Source of the DNA: Phycisphaerae bacterium
GTDB lineage: Bacteria; Planctomycetota; Phycisphaerae; UBA1845; Fen-1342
NCBI GenBank assembly: GCA_016935035.1
Contig: JAFGRR010000062.1
Location: 1-15,966, forward strand
Direction of reading: 5' to 3'
DNA: 15,966 bases
In this document: positions 7,569 through 14,182 of the stretch, piece by piece
Numbering within the stretch: position 1 is the stretch's first letter
Layout: each line of letters opens with the position of its first letter
Position numbers and translations under genes: made by a program
Notes under the pieces: model-generated
What the model saw: only the letters and a program-made list of their open reading frames with translations
Told to the model about the DNA's origin: nothing
Databases searched by the model: none

Positions 7569-8048
7569 ATGTTCGCGGGTCACGATCAGTGGGATATTCT
7601 GACGCCGACCAGTGCGACGGTTGCACCGGCCGTCTTGCCCCCGACCGCGCCACTGTCGCCCAGCCGGGACTCGTTCGTTCCCTGGCGTGCGCTGTGGCAA
7701 ACGCGTGGCCGGCGGGTGGTGCTGCTGCTAGCCGCAGTCTGGGTGCTGAACCTGCTGGACCTGCATTTCACGCTGTTTGAGTCGCCCAGGCAGCATTTCG
7801 TCGAATTGAACCCAGTGGCCGCCAGCCTGCTGGGCATCTCAACCTTCGCGGCTATCGTGTACAAGCTCGTCTTGGTCGCGGGCGCCACGGCCATACTGCT
7901 CGTTCTGCGCCGCCACCGCTTGGCGGAGTGGAGCAGTTGGCTGTCTTTGGGTCTGTACACGTGGGTAGCCGCCTGCTGGTCGATGTACTTCACGGTCATG
8001 CCGGCCGATGTCCCCGCCTACTGGCCGCCACTCCTCGCCGCCTCCTGA
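7569..8048 (+). CDS. DUF5658-like small membrane protein
   Basis: A 159-residue inner-membrane protein of unknown function. After a P/A/T-rich N-terminus (1-35) there are about three membrane helices: 50-69, 88-113 and 122-143. The pattern NLLDLHFTLF (61-70), then VELNPVA (78-84), then a helix carrying K99, resembles the DUF5658 family, whose hallmarks are an LLD-xx-T motif, an ELNP motif and a following lysine in the membrane. That assignment is from memory. The next gene, a glycosyltransferase, begins 97 bases downstream on the same strand, so the two may share a transcript. No enzymatic residues stand out. Confidence 0.75.
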   Translation: MFAGHDQWDILTPTSATVAPAVLPPTAPLSPSRDSFVPWRALWQTRGRRVVLLLAAVWVLNLLDLHFTLFESPRQHFVELNPVAASLLGISTFAAIVYKLVLVAGATAILLVLRRHRLAEWSSWLSLGLYTWVAACWSMYFTVMPADVPAYWPPLLAAS

Positions 8049-8145
8049 GCCACGTACCGACAGTCGCCGGTTTACGGCTTGCGTCACCGCCCGGTTTCTG
8101 TTGAGGTTTGACACTCATCGGGGCAGAGAGTGCGAACTGTGCGGG

Positions 8146-9795
8146 ATGAGTGTGACGCCTGACGAGATTGACACCAACAAATCCACCGGCCAGCGACGCT
8201 GGGCCTGGGCGCTGATCGCGATTGGCCTGGGCTGCTCCATCGGGATGGCGGCGTTCAGCGACGGCACTCACCACGACGACGACCTGACCCATCTCCAGAT
8301 CGCCCGCTGGTCGTGCCAGTGGCCGGCATATCTGCTCGACGACTGGGGCCGGCCGGGTTTCACAGTGCTGTACGCGCTCCCGGCCCAGTTCGGATATTTT
8401 CCCGCGCGCGTCTTCAGCGGGCTGCTGACGGCGGTCACCGCGTGGCTGGCGTATGACATCGCCCGACGACAGGGCGTCCCACACGCCGCCCTGGTCCCCG
8501 CCCTGCTCTGGCTCCAACCACTGACGTTTACGCTCAGTTACACCTGGCTGACCGAGACGACACTGGCCCTGTATCTGACGCTCGGCATGTGGCTGCTGCT
8601 GCGCCGGCACTACACGCTAAGTGCCTTTTTCATATCACTTTGCATGGTGACGCGGCACGAGGGGGCGCTGTTCGTCGGGCTGTGGGGGCTGCTATACCTC
8701 TACCAGCGCCGGCCGGTGCGCGAGTGGCTACTATTGGCCTGGGCACCCCTGCTCCACAACCTGCTGTCGTGGGTCTTCCTGCGGCAGGTCCCATTCGTCG
8801 CCCGCTTCCTTAACCCGACACCCACGGCCGAGTACGGCGACGGCGGCTGGCTCTGGATGTGGATGCAATGGTCGCTTGCCGCCAGCCTGGGCGTTCTGTT
8901 GCTCACGCTCATCGGCGTGCCGTCGTACCTGCGGCGTCGCCGGACGCGATTCTGGTTCACGTGCGGCTTGGCGTTCTTCCTCGCCCAGACGGTCATCTTT
9001 CGATTCGGGCTCTTCGCCAGCGGCGGCTATCCGAGATTCCTTGTCGCGATCGGGCCCGTGGTGGCGATTCTCGCCGCCGACGGTGTCGCCCGACTTGCCG
9101 CGATCATCCGCGCGTCCGAGATTCGGGCCAATGTTGCCAATCTGCCGGCGGCCGCACTTGTCGGTTGCGGCCTGCTGTGGCTTGGAGCCGAGTTCGGACT
9201 TGAAGACGAGGCCCGCGAGTTCATCGGGCTGGTACGGCTTGGGCTGTTCTCCGTGATGTGGGGGTTGTTCGCGTGCGTCGTCGCGTGTCAATCACCATCC
9301 CAGCGCATCCGCCGCGGCGGAATCCGCGCTTTGCTCGTAGGACTGCTGGCACTGGCGATGGTTCAGGACCTCGTCGGTGTCTTTTCACCGCGCCCGTACA
9401 ACTGGTGTAGCCCGCTGGCGCTCGTGGAAGTCCAGCGTGCGCACCACGACGCAGTGGCGTGGATTGACGGCCAGCCCGGTTCAGCCGGCAGGCGCCGCTA
9501 TTCCGCCAACGTCTGGTTCAACGAGTTCGCCGGCAACACCGTCCCGCCGCACCAGGCCTTTGCGAAAGACAAGATCGACACTCTCGAGCCCGGCGACTTC
9601 TTCGTCTGGGATTCCAAGTACGCCGCCACGCCTTCGCACGGCGTAGCACTCGAAACGCTGCGCGGCCGCGGCGACTATGTCGAACTCACGCAGAGCCGGC
9701 AGCGTGACGAGCACGGCGTGCCGTTCTGGGTTATCTTCCGCAAATGCGCCGCGGCGTCGCTGCCGACAAGCGCGCCTAGCGAGCCCACGCCATGA
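8146..9795 (+). CDS. GT-C type polytopic glycosyltransferase (GT39/ArnT-like)
   Basis: A membrane enzyme of 549 residues that probably moves a sugar from a lipid-phosphate carrier onto an acceptor on the outer face of the inner membrane. The first helix (about 19-37) is followed by an acidic HHDDD motif (42-46), the position of the catalytic aspartates in GT-C enzymes. Many further hydrophobic helices run to about residue 412. TRHEG (169-173) and GGYPRFLVAIGP (293-304) resemble conserved loops of PMT/ArnT-like proteins. The tail (about 425-549) is soluble and unassigned. I chose the ATG at 8146 because the frame upstream (from 8008) overlaps the preceding gene and lacks membrane-protein character; the ribosome-binding site is weak. 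Its stop overlaps the next start (ATGA at 9792-9795). Donor and acceptor are unknown. Confidence 0.8.
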   Translation: MSVTPDEIDTNKSTGQRRWAWALIAIGLGCSIGMAAFSDGTHHDDDLTHLQIARWSCQWPAYLLDDWGRPGFTVLYALPAQFGYFPARVFSGLLTAVTAWLAYDIARRQGVPHAALVPALLWLQPLTFTLSYTWLTETTLALYLTLGMWLLLRRHYTLSAFFISLCMVTRHEGALFVGLWGLLYLYQRRPVREWLLLAWAPLLHNLLSWVFLRQVPFVARFLNPTPTAEYGDGGWLWMWMQWSLAASLGVLLLTLIGVPSYLRRRRTRFWFTCGLAFFLAQTVIFRFGLFASGGYPRFLVAIGPVVAILAADGVARLAAIIRASEIRANVANLPAAALVGCGLLWLGAEFGLEDEAREFIGLVRLGLFSVMWGLFACVVACQSPSQRIRRGGIRALLVGLLALAMVQDLVGVFSPRPYNWCSPLALVEVQRAHHDAVAWIDGQPGSAGRRRYSANVWFNEFAGNTVPPHQAFAKDKIDTLEPGDFFVWDSKYAATPSHGVALETLRGRGDYVELTQSRQRDEHGVPFWVIFRKCAAASLPTSAPSEPTP

Positions 9796-11078
9796 CGACG
9801 ACCGTTGAAAACTCGCCGATACGCCGACGCAGGATCTTGCCGCACCTGCTGCGCTGGAGTGCCGTGGTGGTGGCACTCGTCGGTTGGTGGCTCAGCCTGG
9901 TCTCGCTTCAGGTGAGCATGGGGGCCAAGACCGACAACCCGTTGATACAGGCGCTTTGTGACGACGAGCCAGAGACAAACAGCGCCTTCGACTGCAACTC
10001 CGTGCTCAAATCCGACCGCGCCTGGGCCGGTCGCTCCGATACGGCCAAGGGCCGCACGACCGGCGTGCCCTGGGCAAGTCTGGGCATGGCCTACTTCGGG
10101 TCCATCGCGCTCTGGTACGCGTTCGTCGGCCTGCCGACGCGCAGCCGGCATTGGTGGCACCTGATGCTCGTGGTGCTGGTGGCCTACAGCGTCTCAGAGT
10201 CAATTGGCCTGATCCGCGTCATGGCATTCGAGCTGCACCAGTGGTGCGGCATCTGCCTCGCGACCCATGCCGTCAACGGCGTGCTGCTCATCATCACGTT
10301 GATAGGCTGGCCGTGGCACCCCGATCCACCCGAGACGCGTCCCTATCCAACCGTGCCACACGCGCTCGCCGGCCTGATGGCGTGCGGCTTCGCGTCCCTG
10401 ACGTTCATGCTCATCGGCCAATTGGCCAACACCACTGTCTACGGCCAACGAATCGAGAGCGCGTACAAGAAGATCATCGACGATCGCGCCTATATGCGCT
10501 GGCGCTTTGAGAACGAGCCGGTGCATGCAATACCACTGGCAGCCGATGAGGCGTTGTCCGGCGATCCGAAAGCGCCGCACACGCTAGTCGTCTTCACCGA
10601 CTTCCGCTGCCCGGCCTGCCGGCTGGCGAACGCCAAAATCGACGAAGTGCTCAAACGCTATCCGGGGACGCTACGCGTCGCGCATCACTTCTATCCACAG
10701 GACGGTGAGTGCAACCCGCGCTACGCCGACGGCGGGGGACACCGTCTCTCGTGCAAGGCCGACCGCGCGGCGCTGGCCGCACTCGACATCGGCGGGCCGG
10801 TGGCGTTCGCACGAATGCGCGAGCTCATTTTCGAGCGCCAGCACGACATCGAGCTCGATCGCTTCACGGATTGGGCGGCCGAACTAGGCCTCGCAGGTGA
10901 CGCGTTTGCCGCCGCGCTCGATTCGCCCGAGATCGCCGAGCGAATCGCCGCCGACATCGCCATGGCGGATGGCCTGGAGGTCAAGGCGGTTCCGGCCCTG
11001 TTCCTTGATGGTCGCAGGCTGGAGCACTGGCGTAATGACAGTCTGTGGCAGGAGTTGCTGGAAGGGCCGACAGAGTAG
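9792..11078 (+). CDS. VKOR-DsbA fusion (disulfide-bond formation protein)
   Basis: A 428-residue fusion that makes disulfide bonds in exported proteins and passes the electrons to quinone. The N-terminal part (about 18-215) is a vitamin K epoxide reductase-type four- to five-helix domain, with the loop cysteines C56 and C68 and the quinone-side pair CGIC (152-155). The C-terminal part (about 240-425) is a DsbA-like thioredoxin fold with CPAC (273-276) and the cis-proline P401 in KAVPALFLDG. Two more cysteines, C307 (DGECNP) and C321 (RLSCKADRAALAA), fall in an insertion typical of DsbA-like partners of this kind. The ATG overlaps the glycosyltransferase stop, so the two are probably translated together. 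All six functional cysteines are present. The gene is followed by a convergent, repeat-rich gap. Confidence 0.92.
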   Translation: MTTTVENSPIRRRRILPHLLRWSAVVVALVGWWLSLVSLQVSMGAKTDNPLIQALCDDEPETNSAFDCNSVLKSDRAWAGRSDTAKGRTTGVPWASLGMAYFGSIALWYAFVGLPTRSRHWWHLMLVVLVAYSVSESIGLIRVMAFELHQWCGICLATHAVNGVLLIITLIGWPWHPDPPETRPYPTVPHALAGLMACGFASLTFMLIGQLANTTVYGQRIESAYKKIIDDRAYMRWRFENEPVHAIPLAADEALSGDPKAPHTLVVFTDFRCPACRLANAKIDEVLKRYPGTLRVAHHFYPQDGECNPRYADGGGHRLSCKADRAALAALDIGGPVAFARMRELIFERQHDIELDRFTDWAAELGLAGDAFAAALDSPEIAERIAADIAMADGLEVKAVPALFLDGRRLEHWRNDSLWQELLEGPTE

Positions 11079-11108
11079 AAGCTGTCGCAGAACCGAACCG
11101 AGCCGCGC

Positions 11109-11159
11109 CCGTAAGGAAGCGGTTGACTGAGAGACTGTTCGTCTTACGGCACAACCGCT
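11109..11159. repeat. Two interlocked inverted repeats (A-B-A'-B' order)
   Basis: A is CCGTAAG (11109-11115), B is AGCGGTTG (11118-11125), A' is CTTACGG (11143-11149) and B' is CAACCGCT (11152-11159). A is the exact reverse complement of A', and B of B'. The order crosses, so both stems cannot form as nested hairpins: they are either alternatives or parts of a pseudoknot. The site starts 31 bases after the VKOR-DsbA stop, so it may act in the 3' end of that transcript. Confidence 0.6.
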
Positions 11160-11247
11160 CCATCACGGTCGCAGCTCGGATCAAAGTCGCGGTTTGGGGA
11201 TAGGTTGTGGTGCTGTTCCGCAAAGGTAAGGCACACGCGCCGTGCGC

Positions 11248-11336
11248 CACGGCTCTGTGAGCCGTGCTTCGGGCAGACCACTGGAGAACCAAGCGATAAG
11301 GCACTGCTCACAGAGCAGTGGCACGCCACAGAGCCG
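11248..11336. repeat. REPIN-like pair of hairpins in a convergent gap
   Basis: CACGGCTCTGTGAGCCGTG (11248-11266) and CACTGCTCACAGAGCAGTG (11302-11320) are perfect 8-bp stems with 3-base loops. Read on the opposite strand, the second is the same 19-base unit as the first, except for one base pair in the stem that is changed on both sides (G-C to T-A). A third piece, CACAGAGCCG (11327-11336), is the exact reverse complement of 11250-11259, and GTGGC-AC-GCCAC (11318-11329) adds another small palindrome. The block ends one base before the stop codon of the OmpA-domain gene. It may be a dispersed repeat and may also end transcription from both sides. Confidence 0.7.
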
Positions 11337-12152
11337 CTACGATTTGACGGGCTCGAAGGATTGGATTGTGCCTTTGGGCACCAGGAAGATCTCGATGCGC
11401 CGGTTGCGTTCGCGGTCGTTGCTGATCGGGCGGTATGACCCGTAGCCCATAACTCCCATGCGTGCCTCGGGCAGCCCCGCCTTGACCAGCGCCGTCTTGA
11501 CCGCGATCGCGCGATGCACCGATAGATGCCAGTTCGTCGCGTGCCGCGCGAGCGTCTCCGGCCGTGTGATCGGCGAATCGTCGGTGTGGCCGATGATGAT
11601 GATTTCGTACTCGGCCCTCGGATTCTCATTCAGCGCTCCGCCCAACACCTGCGCCAGTTCGGCCAGCCCAGCCTGTGCGTCGCTGCGCACTTCGTCGCTG
11701 CCGGGCTTAAACAGCCGATCGTTGCCGAATCCCAGGGCCCCGCGCGACCGGTCATAGAACACGCGATCGCCGAGCATTGCGGCAAACCGGCCCAGAGCGG
11801 AGTCGATCTTCTCCGGCAGCGGCGACGCTGGCACCGCCGGCCGTTCGAGCGGCTCGGACGCGCGCTGTTCGATCAGCCGAGCCAACGCCCGCCGCGACTG
11901 TTCGAGTTCGCTTACGCGCTGCTGAAGGGCCCCCGCTTCAGCCCGGGCCGCGTCACGCTCGCGTGAAAGAACCGCGTTCTCATCGCGCAACGCGGCGACG
12001 CGGGCACGTTCAGTTGCGATTTCCGTCGGCGTACCTTCGTTGTCGGTCGCGGATGATTGTTGGCTGGTCTGTCCAGCGCGCGGCCCCGGGCTCTCACAGC
12101 CCGCCAAGCCGGCCAGAATAACGCAGGCGCCAAGCGCATATCGCCACCGCAT
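11337..12152 (-). CDS. OmpA-domain lipoprotein (Pal/MotB-like C-terminus)
   Basis: A 271-residue lipoprotein that probably links a membrane to peptidoglycan. The signal sequence ends in the lipobox LAGC (C19). A coiled-coil segment follows (about 44-98, ATERARVAALRDENAVL and on), then a P/R-rich linker and an OmpA-family peptidoglycan-binding domain (about 138-258). Key parts of that domain are HTDDSP (189-194), NWHLSVHRA (207-215), GYGSYRP (236-242) and NDRERNRRIEI (245-255). MotB carries a similar domain, but it has a membrane helix and not a lipobox, and no flagellar genes are near. I chose the ATG at 12152: GGGAGA lies six bases or so upstream, and the signal peptide begins there; the frame opens 11 codons earlier. 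It is the last gene of a minus-strand cluster, 61 bases after the HTH gene. Confidence 0.88.
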   Translation of the reverse strand: MRWRYALGACVILAGLAGCESPGPRAGQTSQQSSATDNEGTPTEIATERARVAALRDENAVLSRERDAARAEAGALQQRVSELEQSRRALARLIEQRASEPLERPAVPASPLPEKIDSALGRFAAMLGDRVFYDRSRGALGFGNDRLFKPGSDEVRSDAQAGLAELAQVLGGALNENPRAEYEIIIIGHTDDSPITRPETLARHATNWHLSVHRAIAVKTALVKAGLPEARMGVMGYGSYRPISNDRERNRRIEIFLVPKGTIQSFEPVKS

Positions 12153-12157
12153 ACGAA

Positions 12158-12163
12158 TCTCCC
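12158..12163 (-). promoter_or_regulatory. Shine-Dalgarno GGGAGA deciding the lipoprotein start
   Basis: GGGAGA on the minus strand is well spaced from the ATG at 12152. It supports the short start that begins directly with the signal peptide. Confidence 0.65.
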
Positions 12164-12213
12164 ATGCGTCAAACAGGGATGTCATTCATGCGGCGCCGTA
12201 CGGCCCGGTCAGG

Positions 12214-13086
12214 TCAACGCCGCGCCGTGGCCCGCCCCAGCAACCAGCCCAGCGCCACCGAAAGCCCCAGGACCACCACCGCGCCGGGCAGGAAGTACAT
12301 CAGGAAGTTCTTGGTCAGAAACAGCGCGTAGTCAGGCATGAAGCCCTGAAGCACGGCGCCGGCTACACTACCCGCCAGCGCAATCAGGATCAGGGTGCCA
12401 GCCAACAGCCCACCGAGAATCGGCTCCGACGGGTCGCCGACCACGTTCGTGACCGGGATGATGACCTCACCGACCGCCGCCGCTTCAACCGCCGGCTCCT
12501 CTGCCGCCTGCTCTTCCTCTTCCTCGGGCTCTTCCTGCCGAGCCGGAGCGGCAGCCTGCGTGGGCTCCTCCTCGCCGGGGTAGATCTCATCGAGCAATTC
12601 GGCGCCCAGCGACGTATCGTCGGCCTCGCGTGTCAGATCCAACAGGCCCGACCCGGACCCGCTCGAAGTCTCCAGTTGCACCTGATCGCCGAGCGGCGCG
12701 TCGGTGATCTGGGTCTTGGCCATCGGGTCGGCGTCGATTTCGAGTTCGTCGTCGTCGAACACGCCGATGCCACTCGCGGAGATGACGGTGTCTTCCTTCT
12801 CCTCGGGCTTGTCCTCGTCCACGGGCTCGAGCCCGATGACGCTGGTTCCGCCGCCAGTATCCGCCAGCGTCGGCAGCTCTTCCTCAACGGGTTCGAGCGA
12901 GATCTCGCCGGTATCGGAAGAGGCGTCGCCGCCACCGAGTTTGTCGATGTCTTCGGCCTTGAAGAAGATCTTGCCGGCGTCGCGAAACTCGCGCAGGTCG
13001 CCCGCGCGAACCATAGCGCGCAGCTCGTCCTCGGACTTACTCAGTTTCGCACAAGCTTCTTCCATGGAATAAAACGGCTTGGCCAT
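12214..13086 (-). CDS. Membrane-tethered HTH (excisionase-like) protein
   Basis: A 290-residue protein. Residues 4-50 form a MerR/excisionase-type helix-turn-helix unit (YSMEEACAKLSKSEDELRAM, then GKIFFKAEDIDKL). A long acidic, low-complexity linker follows (about 51-210). It contains two related short stretches (SLEPVEEE, GLEPVDED), an ELEIDAD segment and DLTREADDTSLGAELLDEIYP (149-169). Two membrane helices close the protein (about 224-247 and 262-284), so both ends should face the cytoplasm. I recall similar HTH-linker-TM proteins from Planctomycetota. Whether the HTH binds DNA or a protein is unknown. TAGGAG (13093-13098) fixes the ATG. The upstream gene ends 26 bases before it, so they probably share an operon. 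Confidence 0.8.
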   Translation of the reverse strand: MAKPFYSMEEACAKLSKSEDELRAMVRAGDLREFRDAGKIFFKAEDIDKLGGGDASSDTGEISLEPVEEELPTLADTGGGTSVIGLEPVDEDKPEEKEDTVISASGIGVFDDDELEIDADPMAKTQITDAPLGDQVQLETSSGSGSGLLDLTREADDTSLGAELLDEIYPGEEEPTQAAAPARQEEPEEEEEQAAEEPAVEAAAVGEVIIPVTNVVGDPSEPILGGLLAGTLILIALAGSVAGAVLQGFMPDYALFLTKNFLMYFLPGAVVVLGLSVALGWLLGRATARR

Positions 13087-13112
13087 TCCAAACTCCTATC
13101 CAGCGCGGCCGA

Positions 13113-13592
13113 TTACTCAGGGGGCAGTGCATCGTCGCCATTGTTGCCGGAAACGTCGCCGTCGTCGAGACCGCGCTCGGTTTCCTGATTGTCCATTTGC
13201 CGCTGCCGGGTCACAAGCTGCTGAACCGTTCGAAAGTCGGGAGGGGCGCAGTTGAAATCCTGGAGATAACGATCGTACATGTATGTGCGGGCAGCGACCA
13301 GGCGCAGGCGGCGTGTGTCCCCCTCGCTCATCATCTCGTAGCACCATAGTGTCCCGTGATCCACGTCCAGCATGAACAGGCCGTATGAGTTGCGGTCCAA
13401 CTGGCCGGTGAAGGCGAAGATGCCGCGTGCCCCGGCCATCGGCTGTGCCTGGGCCCAGGCTACGCCGTGCGTCGTTGCGGGCGTGCGGACCCACAGCGAG
13501 GCAGCTATGACGGCCAACAGAAGTGCGATGATCCAGTAAACGGTCTGCTGGCGAGGAACCGCCGTGCCGGGTTGCCGCTCGTAATCACTCAT
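13113..13592 (-). CDS. One-pass membrane protein of unknown function
   Basis: A 159-residue protein with a short cytoplasmic N-terminus, one membrane helix (about 17-35, YWIIALLLAVIAASLWV) and an exported domain. The domain core is ARGIFAFTGQLDRNSYGLF (55-73), then DVDHGTLWCYE (76-86), LRLVAARTYMYDRYLQDFN (96-114) and a polar, acidic tail rich in D, G, N and E. I have a general memory of this pattern in Phycisphaerae-type genomes but know no function. It may be a small beta-rich sensor or binding domain, which is a guess. I take the ATG at 13592, with AGGG five bases upstream; the frame opens 12 codons earlier. It is the first gene of the cluster with the HTH protein and the OmpA-domain lipoprotein. 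Confidence 0.75.
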   Translation of the reverse strand: MSDYERQPGTAVPRQQTVYWIIALLLAVIAASLWVRTPATTHGVAWAQAQPMAGARGIFAFTGQLDRNSYGLFMLDVDHGTLWCYEMMSEGDTRRLRLVAARTYMYDRYLQDFNCAPPDFRTVQQLVTRQRQMDNQETERGLDDGDVSGNNGDDALPPE

Positions 13593-13640
13593 ATGGACCC
13601 TAATAACACCCCGAACCTCTGTGACCACCGTTCGTTACGG

Positions 13641-13669
13641 ATTCTAAGCCCGCTCGGAGCAGCCCGCAA
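13641..13669 (-). promoter_or_regulatory. Candidate promoter of the 13592-11337 cluster
   Basis: On the minus strand TTGCGG (13664-13669) and TAGAAT (13641-13646) are separated by exactly 17 bases. The -10 matches five of six consensus positions, the -35 three. Transcription would begin near 13634, about 40 bases before the start codon at 13592. Confidence 0.4.
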
Positions 13670-14182
13670 GGCGGGGCGGCGACGGCTTAACCGGCGCCAG
13701 GCTGTCGGCAACCCAGGAAAACGCCGAACTCGGGGCGGCCAACCACTGGCGAGCACGTGACTTGCCGACTACAATGGCCCCCGACGGATAGAGTTTCATT
13801 GGTGTTGCGACGTCGATGGTTGCGCGATTGAGCGCGAAACCGTCGGGCCAGCCGCCCGGGAGGCGTCTGGACGGGATACTACGTTACGGCAAACTCGCAT
13901 GCTGCGATATCAAGCGATAGATGTGTGGGGTCCAAGCGGGCGAAAGTTACCATATAGCCAGATCATTCCCTGTCGATTGTTAATCATTAGGGCTGCCCGC
14001 GACTAACCGAGACACACCATAGCGCGTATTCCGTTCTCCTGACACTCCGCTGACCGGCAAGCCCACCGGCTTCGATCGCATGTCCCGCGAGCGTGGGGCA
14101 TGCCCGCCTGCCATCACGTCCGCGCGAACAGGGTACCGGCGGTGCATATACCTGCCGACATTCAAACGAAACGGACAAAAGC
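13670..14182. other. Gene-free region between divergent operons
   Basis: I see no convincing gene in these 513 bases. Open frames here lack ribosome-binding sites and protein-like composition. Visible items are an AT-richer patch (about 13948-13990, with ATTGTTAATCATTAG), a short hairpin AAGCC-CACC-GGCTT (14059-14072) and the 10-base palindrome GGGCATGCCC (14096-14105). The promoter for RNase Y should lie here, but I could not place one with confidence. No tRNA or known small-RNA pattern was recognised. Confidence 0.5.

Noticed and set aside
9675..10160. Minus-strand open frame opposite the GT/VKOR junction
   Set aside because: The plus strand carries recognised motifs on both sides of the junction, while this frame has none.
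11079..11336. tRNA, riboswitch or CRISPR repeats in the convergent gap
   Set aside because: There is no cloverleaf with a GTTCRA arm and no regularly spaced direct repeats. The repeats here are inverted and close together.
12040..13188. A 382-residue open frame on the plus strand
   Set aside because: It is antisense to three recognised minus-strand genes and R/H/Q-rich.
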